Part shown: one piece after another, positions 19,651-26,230 of the stretch
How positions within the stretch are numbered: position 1 is the stretch's first letter
How the letters are laid out: each line of letters starts with the position of its first letter
Assembly: GCF_000430825.1 (NCBI RefSeq)
Contig: NZ_AUMT01000014.1
Location: forward strand, 46,982 to 110,981
Direction: 5' to 3'
Length of the DNA: 64,000 nt
Origin: Chryseobacterium daeguense DSM 19388
Lineage (GTDB): Bacteria > Bacteroidota > Bacteroidia > Flavobacteriales > Weeksellaceae
The notes under the pieces: model-generated
What the model was told of the DNA's origin: nothing
The model's input: the letters and a program-made list of their open reading frames with translations, nothing else
Database searches by the model: none
Translations under genes and position numbers: made by a program

Positions 19651-19996
19651 TTTTTTAATTTAAACTAGATAAGATGGTCTTCCAATGATCCAACGTAGGA
19701 ATACAGAATATAAGCTTCTGTTTCCTATGAAAAACACATCAAAATTTTGAAATAATCGGAAAATCCCCTGCCTTGGATCCTGACAGGGCTTAATTGATAA
19801 ACTCCTTAGAACATTTAAGGAATGAGTCTGTATGTAAATACAATAATGACAACAACAGCTTCGGCTGGCAAAGTTTTTCGGAAAGAGAAATTTTTGTTGT
19901 CAAAATCATTTATATATTGAATGTTTGCTAAGATAAGAATTTCTTTTTAGATTTAAAAATCAATGCTTTACATTAATTTACAGGACTTAAATAAAC
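19651..19996. other. 346-bp intergenic region with a nested hairpin
   Basis: Outer arms TGACAACAA (19847-19855) and TTGTTGTCA (19894-19902) enclose an inner hairpin CAGC-TTCG-GCTG (19856-19867), a UUCG-type tetraloop. A weaker CCCTG/CAGGG repeat lies near 19776-19798. No ORF was seen. It may be the leader of the GreA-like gene, the trailer of arfB or a small RNA. Confidence 0.4.
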
Positions 19997-20389
19997 TTAA
20001 AATTTAAACTTTCTGTTCTCCTTTTTTTCGGAAAGCTTTTTCTTGGTATCCAGTCTTTTTTGCTTTTGGGATTTTGAAGGTTTTGTAGCGACACGTTTTT
20101 TAGGAATAATAAGCGCTTTATCTACTATTTCAAGAATTTTTTCAATCGCCTTATTCTTATTCATTAATTGGGTTCTGCTTTCCGAAACCGTCAGAAATAA
20201 AAATCCTTCGGCATTTATTCTGTTTTTTAATTTATTTTGAATTAAAATCTTTTGATCATCATTAAAAAGTTCAGATTCGTTTACATTCCAGAGCACAGTA
20301 ACGGCAGTTTCCACTTTATTCACATTCTGTCCTCCTGCCCCACTACTGCGGGAAGTTTTGAAACTTAGTTCTTTTGAGAAATCTTTCAT
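19997..20389 (-). CDS. arfB: peptidyl-tRNA hydrolase ArfB (YaeJ-type ribosome rescue factor)
   Basis: 130 residues. It contains the release-factor catalytic GGQ (SSGAGGQNVNKVET) near residue 20 and a long basic C-terminal tail (RVATKPSKSQKQKRLDTKKK), the ArfB hallmark that enters the empty mRNA channel of stalled ribosomes. It has no codon-recognition domain. It releases peptides from non-stop ribosomes. Confidence 0.92.
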   Translation of the reverse strand: MKDFSKELSFKTSRSSGAGGQNVNKVETAVTVLWNVNESELFNDDQKILIQNKLKNRINAEGFLFLTVSESRTQLMNKNKAIEKILEIVDKALIIPKKRVATKPSKSQKQKRLDTKKKLSEKKENRKFKF

Positions 20390-20431
20390 TTTTTAATCAG
20401 ACTATAGTATGTACAGCGTAAAGATAAAGAC

Positions 20432-21448
20432 TTAAATGATGTTTTTTAATTTAATTCTATTTACTTTTCCATTGGGAGTTCTTGGAATTTCTTCGATGAA
20501 AATAATTTCTTTCGGCCTGTGAAAACTTTTCTCAAACGGAATATGTGAAATTTTTTCAATCAAATCATCAGATTGCTTTCCTTCAATAATAAGCATCAAT
20601 TTCTGTCCCAAACTTTCATCATCTACTCCTAAAAATACAGCTTCATTCGGAATTATTCTTTTTACAAGTGCTTCCAGCTGCTCCGGGAAAATTTTCGCGC
20701 CTCCGGAATTGATTACATTATCAATTCGACCTAAGAACTTAAATTGCTTCTTATTTATAATCTCAACTAAATCATTAGTTTGTAAAATTTCCGAATTTAA
20801 ATCCGGAGCAAAAATCTTCAGACAGCCCCTGCTGTCAGTAGAAATTTCGACATTCTCAAAAACAGTAAAAAAATCTTCAGGATGCGGAAAAATTTGCTTT
20901 AAACCAATATGAGAGAGTGTTTCAGACATTCCGTAGGTTTCGAAAATCTGTGCATCAGAACTTTTGAGGGTTTGTGCAATCTTCTTTTTTAAATTTTCCG
21001 AAACTGCCGCCCCGCCAATGATTAAATTTTTAATTAAATATAATTTATCCAGGGAATTTTCAACCTGAAGCGGTGTCATGGCGCAAAAATTTATTTTTTC
21101 ATTAAGATCATTTAAAGGCTTTAAAGAAGGATCGGAAGTGATAAGTTTTAGATTTTTTACCAAGGATCGGACAATCATCATTTTCCCTGAGATATATTCT
21201 ACCGGCAGACAAATCAAAGCAGAATCTCCTTCTTTTAAACCAAGGAAATTACAGGTCATTACGGCAGAGTTTACCATTTTTTTTTTCTCAATATCAAATA
21301 TTTTAGGAATACCTGTGGAGCCCGAAGTTTGCACCTTTACCGTCTCTGATCCTGAAAACCATTCTTCCAGAAATTGTTTTATTTTTTCATCAAATTCTGT
21401 TTGAAAATATAATTGATTAATATTGAGATTCTTGAAATCTATCACCAT
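20432..21448 (-). CDS. menE: o-succinylbenzoate-CoA ligase-like AMP-binding enzyme
   Basis: 338 residues, shorter than typical MenE of about 450 but in line with compact Bacteroidetes versions. Adenylate-forming motifs in order: QTSGSTGIPK (P-loop), FETYGMSET, FLGRIDNVINSGGAKIFPEQLE, and the C-terminal lysine in RTPNGKVNRIKL. MenE activates o-succinylbenzoate with CoA in menaquinone synthesis. No other men gene is adjacent, so the assignment rests on the compact domain form. Confidence 0.78.
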   Translation of the reverse strand: MVIDFKNLNINQLYFQTEFDEKIKQFLEEWFSGSETVKVQTSGSTGIPKIFDIEKKKMVNSAVMTCNFLGLKEGDSALICLPVEYISGKMMIVRSLVKNLKLITSDPSLKPLNDLNEKINFCAMTPLQVENSLDKLYLIKNLIIGGAAVSENLKKKIAQTLKSSDAQIFETYGMSETLSHIGLKQIFPHPEDFFTVFENVEISTDSRGCLKIFAPDLNSEILQTNDLVEIINKKQFKFLGRIDNVINSGGAKIFPEQLEALVKRIIPNEAVFLGVDDESLGQKLMLIIEGKQSDDLIEKISHIPFEKSFHRPKEIIFIEEIPRTPNGKVNRIKLKNII

Positions 21449-21499
21449 AATTACCGCAAATAAAAAGTGAAGTAAATTTAAAAAAAACTTTAAAAAGTT

Positions 21500-21529
21500 C
21501 TTGCAAATAATTAAAAAAGCTGTAAATTT
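21500..21529 (+). promoter_or_regulatory. promoter of tRNA-Gln
   Basis: TTG at 21500-21502, a 19-bp spacer and TAAATTTG at 21522-21529 form a perfect Bacteroidetes promoter. Transcription should start a few bases later, just before the tRNA at 21549. Confidence 0.85.
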
Positions 21530-21548
21530 GCACCACTAAAATAAACAA

Positions 21549-21619
21549 AGACCCATGGTGTAGCGGTAACACTACTGATTTTGGTTCAGTCATCTGGGGT
21601 TCGAATCCCTGTGGGTCTA
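21549..21619 (+). tRNA. tRNA-Gln (anticodon UUG)
   Basis: 71-nt cloverleaf: a perfect 7-bp acceptor stem (AGACCCA/TGGGTCT), D-stem GTGT/ACAC, anticodon stem ACTGA/TCAGT with loop TTTTGGT giving anticodon TTG, T-loop TTCGAAT and discriminator A. CCA is not encoded. A consensus promoter and a terminator bracket it, so it is a single-gene unit. Confidence 0.95.
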
Positions 21620-21621
21620 CG

Positions 21622-21650
21622 AAAAACCATCCTCTTAAGGATGGTTTTTT
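21622..21650 (+). terminator. terminator after tRNA-Gln
   Basis: AAAACCATCC-tcttaa-GGATGGTTTTTT hairpin with T-run, immediately after the tRNA. Confidence 0.9.
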
Positions 21651-21696
21651 ATGTATTATTTAAAATAAAAAGGGAACTTATAATAAATTCCCATAA

Positions 21697-22659
21697 TTAT
21701 TTATTTTGCAGCTTGTATTTATTAAATATTTCAGAGCGGAAATTGATATTATAAAGCCCGGAGCGGATACTTATGAAATCTTTAAATATATACTCGATAA
21801 TCATTTTCCATTTGTGAAAGCCTGAGGCATTAGCTATTTTAAAACTCCGGTACATTCTTTTGATATGAAGCCTGATATTTTCAGAAATTCCGGTTTCGTG
21901 CCTCGCCCACTCATCAATTTCTTTCCAAAGCAATATCCTGGTGGAAGCTGAGCTTATTTTGCCGGTATCCACTTTAGTAATTCTATTATTTTCGTGCACT
22001 CCCCTTACAGCAACAGCCTCGTCCAAAATACCCGGATAAAGATCTGAATAGAAAGATAAGCGGAAAAGGAATTCCGTGTCTTCATGAAATCTTAAGTTGG
22101 ATTTAAAAAGAGTATCCATTTTTTTTAACGATTCTTTCCTGACCGTTAAAGTATCAAGACTAAAAAGCCCGAAGCTTCCCCGCATATTCAGCTGCCCCGG
22201 AAATACATTTTTTGGATCATGCCTTTTATAAACAGTTGTGAGGCGGTCTCCAAACACGCTGTAATACTGCTCCCTGGCTTTATCTGAGTAATATTGCACA
22301 CCCAAAGCTCCGTAAACACCTTCTACATTGGGATCTTTGAACAATTCTTTTTCAGCATCAAAACGATTGGGAAGAAAATAATCATCAGCATCCAGAAAAG
22401 CAACAAAATCTCCTGTAGAATTATTTATTCCAAGATTCCTGCTATCGGAAGGTCCGTGATTTTTTTTATCATGATGCTGAAAGAGTTTTACCTTTTCATA
22501 TTTTTCTGAAAGCTTTCTGCAAATTTCAAGAGCATTATCCGGTGATTTATCTTCTATTAAGATTACCTCGCAAACCTCATCAAACTGCAAGGCAGATTCT
22601 ACAGCAGCAGTCACATACTTTTCAGCATTATAAACCGGAATTATTACAGAAATTTTCAT
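21697..22659 (-). CDS. family 2 glycosyltransferase
   Basis: 320 residues with a GT-A fold N-terminus: ISVIIPVYNAEKYV at the start, ILIEDKSPDN, SDSRNLGINNSTGDFVAFLDADDYF with the DxD metal site, and FHEDTEFLFRLSFY as the likely catalytic region. There is no membrane segment. It would transfer a sugar from a nucleotide donor to a glycan or lipid acceptor. No other glycan genes are close, so the pathway is unknown. Confidence 0.88.
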   Translation of the reverse strand: MKISVIIPVYNAEKYVTAAVESALQFDEVCEVILIEDKSPDNALEICRKLSEKYEKVKLFQHHDKKNHGPSDSRNLGINNSTGDFVAFLDADDYFLPNRFDAEKELFKDPNVEGVYGALGVQYYSDKAREQYYSVFGDRLTTVYKRHDPKNVFPGQLNMRGSFGLFSLDTLTVRKESLKKMDTLFKSNLRFHEDTEFLFRLSFYSDLYPGILDEAVAVRGVHENNRITKVDTGKISSASTRILLWKEIDEWARHETGISENIRLHIKRMYRSFKIANASGFHKWKMIIEYIFKDFISIRSGLYNINFRSEIFNKYKLQNK

Positions 22660-22960
22660 TTTTTTAATATTAACAGATATTCTATATGTTGAAATCTGAC
22701 TTAATAATTTGTCGCACTATTATATTATCAAAAATAAGTGATTTATTCTTTTCTATGAAAAATATTAACAATAACATTTGTTTTGAATATTAAATTTTCA
22801 GTTTTTAAATACTAATAGATATTTTTTCATTCAATAATGATAACTTTTACCCGCTCAGATACCAGATAAAAAGCCAAAGATGTTGTGCTTTGGCTTTGTA
22901 AGTCTGGGATAGTGTGTTTTTAGAATCAAATGTTATTTGAGGGATGATTAGTTTTAATTA
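22660..22960. other. intergenic region holding a minus-strand terminator
   Basis: About 300 bp. Apart from the hairpin at 22868-22897, it is AT-rich with no visible gene. Confidence 0.4.
22868..22897 (-). terminator. terminator after the 22961 gene
   Basis: AAAGCCAAAG/CTTTGGCTTT hairpin. Read on the minus strand it is followed by TTTTTATC. Confidence 0.8.
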
Positions 22961-23845
22961 TTATCTTGATATCTGATAAAAATCTACAGTAGGCATTACC
23001 GTTTGATCCGCGATCCCAAGATATCTGAAATCGACAATATCTCCTGGAGAAACATAGATTACAACACTTCCATCAGCTTCAATTGGCGGGCCTGTTGTAC
23101 GTCCTGGTGCCACTGTCCGCTTAAGTGAACCATTAACAAAAATTCCAATTTTACCCGACTGACCGGTTGAAGGTAAAAGCTCTGTAATATATGATGCATT
23201 AATCTGATAAAGTCCCATTCCATTGGTAGGTATGGTAAAGCTATCCGTAGTAAGATCGAAATCATTGGTTATCTTTCCAATTGTCTTAGTGGTAAAATCA
23301 AGTTTTGTCCAGACTCCGGTAGGTATTGCCTGATAAGTATCTCTCTTAACAGAAAAATAAACTTCGGCATTCTGAGCACCAACAGTGGAATTTTTGCTTA
23401 CCCAGCCTGTTCCGTCCCAATAATATTCTCCGACACCTTTGGCAGGATAAGCTTCCGAACCCGTCACCAAATCCGGATTAGTATTATATACTGTAATCCC
23501 ATGAGACGCAGCATCCAAATAGTTTCCGGACATGGGGGCCCAAAATGTAGTTACGGTCAACGGAATTTGCGGCAGTCGCAATCCTTTCCCACCGGTACCG
23601 CTGAGTTCCAGTACACTTCCGAAAAAAGGCGTTGAAGTTCCGATTGCAGTCCTTCCCTGGATAATCAGTCCGTTTGTAGGAGCCGCAGCACCTGTATAGC
23701 CTGCACCTATTGACTGCCTCCCGTTCACTGTTAAAGTATTAGTAGGAGCTGGTGTATTGATGCCAACATTGCCCGCTTGAGCATTAAGTATAGTAAAAAA
23801 GCTTACCACACTCAGTAGGGTTATAATTTTTTTCATTTTTTTCAT
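22961..23845 (-). CDS. exported protein with C1q/TNF-like C-terminal domain
   Basis: 294 residues from the ATG at 23845; an ATG at 23836 giving MKKIITLLSVVSFF is equally possible, and the TTG at 23854 is too close to the -7 element at 23859-23866. A signal peptide ends at LNAQA. The N-terminal GNVGINTPAPTNTLTVNG is the 'VGINTxxPxxxLxV' head found in many Bacteroidetes surface proteins. The C-terminal about 130 residues (AEVYFSVKRDTYQAIPTGVWTKL.., YVSPGDIVDFRYLGI) look like a C1q/TNF jelly roll. Probably a secreted or surface structural protein. The tandem-dyad promoter lies directly upstream. Confidence 0.7.
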   Translation of the reverse strand: MKKMKKIITLLSVVSFFTILNAQAGNVGINTPAPTNTLTVNGRQSIGAGYTGAAAPTNGLIIQGRTAIGTSTPFFGSVLELSGTGGKGLRLPQIPLTVTTFWAPMSGNYLDAASHGITVYNTNPDLVTGSEAYPAKGVGEYYWDGTGWVSKNSTVGAQNAEVYFSVKRDTYQAIPTGVWTKLDFTTKTIGKITNDFDLTTDSFTIPTNGMGLYQINASYITELLPSTGQSGKIGIFVNGSLKRTVAPGRTTGPPIEADGSVVIYVSPGDIVDFRYLGIADQTVMPTVDFYQISR

Positions 23846-23858
23846 TCGTTTCAATAAT

Positions 23859-23938
23859 CAAAAATAGCTGATTACCAATAATTTAAATCGAAAACATTGT
23901 ACTAATAATACTACATTGGCGTACGAATTACACTACAA
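23859..23938 (-). promoter_or_regulatory. tandem-dyad promoter A (upstream of exported protein)
   Basis: Minus-strand -7 element TATTTTTG at 23859-23866. After a 30-bp gap come two 20-bp dyads, 23897-23916 (TTGTAC-TAATAATA-CTACAT) and 23919-23938 (GCGTAC-GAATTACA-CTACAA), 22 bp apart. They would lie around -42 to -83 of the start. The same layout recurs at 25421 and 29481. Confidence 0.8.
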
Positions 23939-24023
23939 ACATCGTATGCTAATTATTCAACCCTGACTATGAAGAATAGAAAAGAGGAATTAGAATGATG
24001 AAGTATAATTTTAATGAAACTGG

Positions 24024-24056
24024 AAAAAAATATCGCAGGTGGGTGGCCTGCGATAT
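24024..24056 (-). terminator. terminator after the 24146 gene
   Basis: ATATCGCAGG/CCTGCGATAT hairpin with a 7-nt loop. On the minus strand it is followed by TTTTTT. Confidence 0.85.
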
Positions 24057-24145
24057 GGGAATGATAGTTAAGTACGTCATCATTTAATTCTATGATTAAG
24101 TAACTTATTAAGAAAGGTAATAAATTTTTATTTTTATAATTGTAA

Positions 24146-25156
24146 TTATTTCTGATATTCTACAAAAATATAGCCTTGCCCTCCGAAGCCTAAAGAATCT
24201 CCGTCAGCTATATGATAATTGACTCTATAATACGTCTGGTCGGTATAGGAAAAATACATGAATTGGCTATGTCCATCATTGAAACAGTCAATATATGTTG
24301 CCGGAATAGTTGAGAAAGAAGTTCCTACTGTAATAGGATAATTAAGTTGGAAGCCACCTTGACCATTAGCTTGTGATGTGCCATACTGCCCATGAACAAT
24401 TCCGATATTATTAGCTCCGGTAATTGATCTTGCTTGTATTGTTGTAAAGGGCCCTGTTCCTGGCGAAGAACATTGCCCAGGTATTACTTTAAATTGCATT
24501 GTTCCTATCTGAAGTGTTGGGCTTTCTGTAACTGTTGCATTAACAGGGTATGAAACAAATCTTGTTTGTATTGGTGCAGCACTCTGGACTACCACATTTC
24601 CGGCAGCATCTATTCCTAAAGCGGAAGCATCCGCTGTTGCAGGTGTAGCATTGTTTATATTAGAAAATTTCAATCCTGAGGTTCCTGTTGTACCCGATGC
24701 AATTTCCAGTTTTGCAGTAGGTGCCGCAATTCCGATTCCTACATTCCCTGTACCTGTGAATCCTAAATTATTTCCATTAAGACTTACATTCCTTACCCCT
24801 GCTAATGTTCCGTCAGCATTGTAAATATTAATTCCGTCACCAGTTGCCATCTTCACCCAGGCCGCTCCGTCGAAATAATAAAAGCCGACAGTATTTATAT
24901 TCACAGCCGTTCCTGTCTGCGTTCCCGTAGAAACATCACTCACGTAGATCATGGTAGAAGCAGGAACCGCGGTCATGCTCTGAGCACGCTGCCTGTTTAC
25001 ACGTGGTACCAGCACACCATCTACTGTATTGGATGTGCCTGTAGGAGCTTTAGCTGTGATATCTAAAGTAGCAGCCGGAGCTGGTGTATTCACTCCCACC
25101 TGAGCAAAAAAGCTTATTGAAAGTAATATCGAACCTAGTAAAAATAATTTTTTCAT
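24146..25156 (-). CDS. exported surface-type protein with VGVNTPAP head
   Basis: 336 residues with a signal peptide (MKKLFLLGSILLSISFFAQ). The head VGVNTPAPAATLDITAK is followed by a region typical of Bacteroidetes exported proteins (PRVNRQRAQSMTAVPASTMIYVSD, FYYFDGAAWVKM), then VGIGIAAPTAKLEIASG and an unassigned C-terminal domain. It resembles the 22961 protein in layout but has a different C-terminus. The likely promoter (25421-25428) is about 260 bp upstream, leaving a long leader. Function unknown. Confidence 0.68.
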   Translation of the reverse strand: MKKLFLLGSILLSISFFAQVGVNTPAPAATLDITAKAPTGTSNTVDGVLVPRVNRQRAQSMTAVPASTMIYVSDVSTGTQTGTAVNINTVGFYYFDGAAWVKMATGDGINIYNADGTLAGVRNVSLNGNNLGFTGTGNVGIGIAAPTAKLEIASGTTGTSGLKFSNINNATPATADASALGIDAAGNVVVQSAAPIQTRFVSYPVNATVTESPTLQIGTMQFKVIPGQCSSPGTGPFTTIQARSITGANNIGIVHGQYGTSQANGQGGFQLNYPITVGTSFSTIPATYIDCFNDGHSQFMYFSYTDQTYYRVNYHIADGDSLGFGGQGYIFVEYQK

Positions 25157-25347
25157 TGTATGTTAGTTTTAAATTAAGTATGAAATGCGTAGAAATAGTA
25201 ACCATATAGAAAAATTTATATGATAGTCAATTCATTTTCAGCTGTTTCCGGAAGATGTCCCGGATTAGAGATAATTTTTGAAGTTGAAAATTCGTTTTGA
25301 GAATGTCACAGATATTTTAAAACCCTAATCAGAATTTTAATAATGGA

Positions 25348-25404
25348 TCAGTGCTTTTTGCTTAATATGTATTGTAGATAGTGGTGATCAGTTATTTTTT
25401 TCAT
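25348..25404 (-). CDS. possible leader peptide (18 residues)
   Basis: ATG at 25404 begins 16 bp after the predicted -7 element and encodes MKKITDHHYLQYILSKKH followed by TGA. It is supported only by position: the other two tandem-dyad promoters also have an ATG-AAA codon pair 13-17 bp after the -7 element. It could be a leader peptide of the exported-protein gene or chance. Confidence 0.3.
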   Translation of the reverse strand: MKKITDHHYLQYILSKKH

Positions 25405-25420
25405 CCCTATTTTTTTTATT

Positions 25421-25500
25421 CAAAAATATAGGATTTGTAATGGTGGACATAATGGTTCTTGTACCAATTACACTACAATATTGTACTAAAAATACTACAA
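25421..25500 (-). promoter_or_regulatory. tandem-dyad promoter B
   Basis: Minus-strand -7 element TATTTTTG at 25421-25428, a 30-bp gap, then dyads 25459-25478 (TTGTAC-CAATTACA-CTACAA) and 25481-25500 (TTGTAC-TAAAAATA-CTACAA), 22 bp apart. Both halves match the consensus perfectly in both copies. No TTG -33 element is visible, which fits an activator-dependent promoter. Confidence 0.85.
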
Positions 25501-25599
25501 AAGAGATTGTTTAACCCTAAAAGGCTAACAGTTTATCCAAAAGAAAATATGATTAAGAGAACTTGGAATTAATTAAATTGAATTTAAAAATAAATAGTT

Positions 25600-26226
25600 T
25601 TAGATTTTAGGAAAATTATAGCTGCTGCAGACTTTCAAAAGATCCACAAGGTTGCTTACGCCCAGCTTTGCATAAATTCGCCTTTTATAGGTGCTCGCCG
25701 TGGTCATTTGTATATCCAGAATATTGGCTACTTCAAGGTTGCCGTTTCCTTCTACCAGAAGCTTTAAAACCTGAAGTTCTCTTTCGGATAAAAGCTCATG
25801 GAGATCTTTTTTCTGTTGTTGCGTAGCTACCAGCTCCATTAGGCGGGGAGTATAGTAGTATCCGTCTTCAAGAATAGATTCTACTGCCCGAATGAGTGTT
25901 TTTTCGCTGCTCATTTTATTAAGGTAACCTTCTGCCCCTTCCTGAATATATTCTACAACTGCATTTTCTTTATATGAAGTAAAAACCATTATCAGAAGAT
26001 CTTCCTGAATGGCTTTCAGCTCTTTGATCATGTATTTGAAGACACTACCCTCCATTTCAATATCCAGAATCAAAAGATTAAATTTTTCTTCCTGAAGCTT
26101 TTGCTTTACCTCATCATAATTTTCTGCATAATCAAAAAAAGTATTGGGCATATGGCTTTCCAGTACCATTGCAGTGCCCAGCCTTACGACAGAGTGATCG
26201 TCAGCAATCAGTATTTTTTTATCCAT
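25600..26226 (-). CDS. NarL/FixJ-type response regulator
   Basis: 208 residues. The receiver domain has acidic residues in IADDH, the phospho-acceptor in LLILDIEME, and the switch residues FTS and NKMS. A LuxR-type helix-turn-helix follows (LSERELQVLKLLVEGNGNLEVA, TASTYKRRIYAKLGV). It starts 4 bp after the sensor kinase stop codon, so the two form an operon and a cognate pair. LuxR-type domains often bind 20-bp dyads, so it is the first candidate to bind the TTGTAC-N8-CTACAA sites nearby. Confidence 0.92.
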   Translation of the reverse strand: MDKKILIADDHSVVRLGTAMVLESHMPNTFFDYAENYDEVKQKLQEEKFNLLILDIEMEGSVFKYMIKELKAIQEDLLIMVFTSYKENAVVEYIQEGAEGYLNKMSSEKTLIRAVESILEDGYYYTPRLMELVATQQQKKDLHELLSERELQVLKLLVEGNGNLEVANILDIQMTTASTYKRRIYAKLGVSNLVDLLKVCSSYNFPKI

Positions 26227-26230
26227 AGTG

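Larger units (their letters stand above)
25157..25599. other. 443-bp regulatory intergenic region
   Basis: Contains tandem-dyad promoter B at 25421-25500, an 18-codon ORF at 25348-25404 and about 190 bp of further leader before the 24146-25156 gene. Confidence 0.55.
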
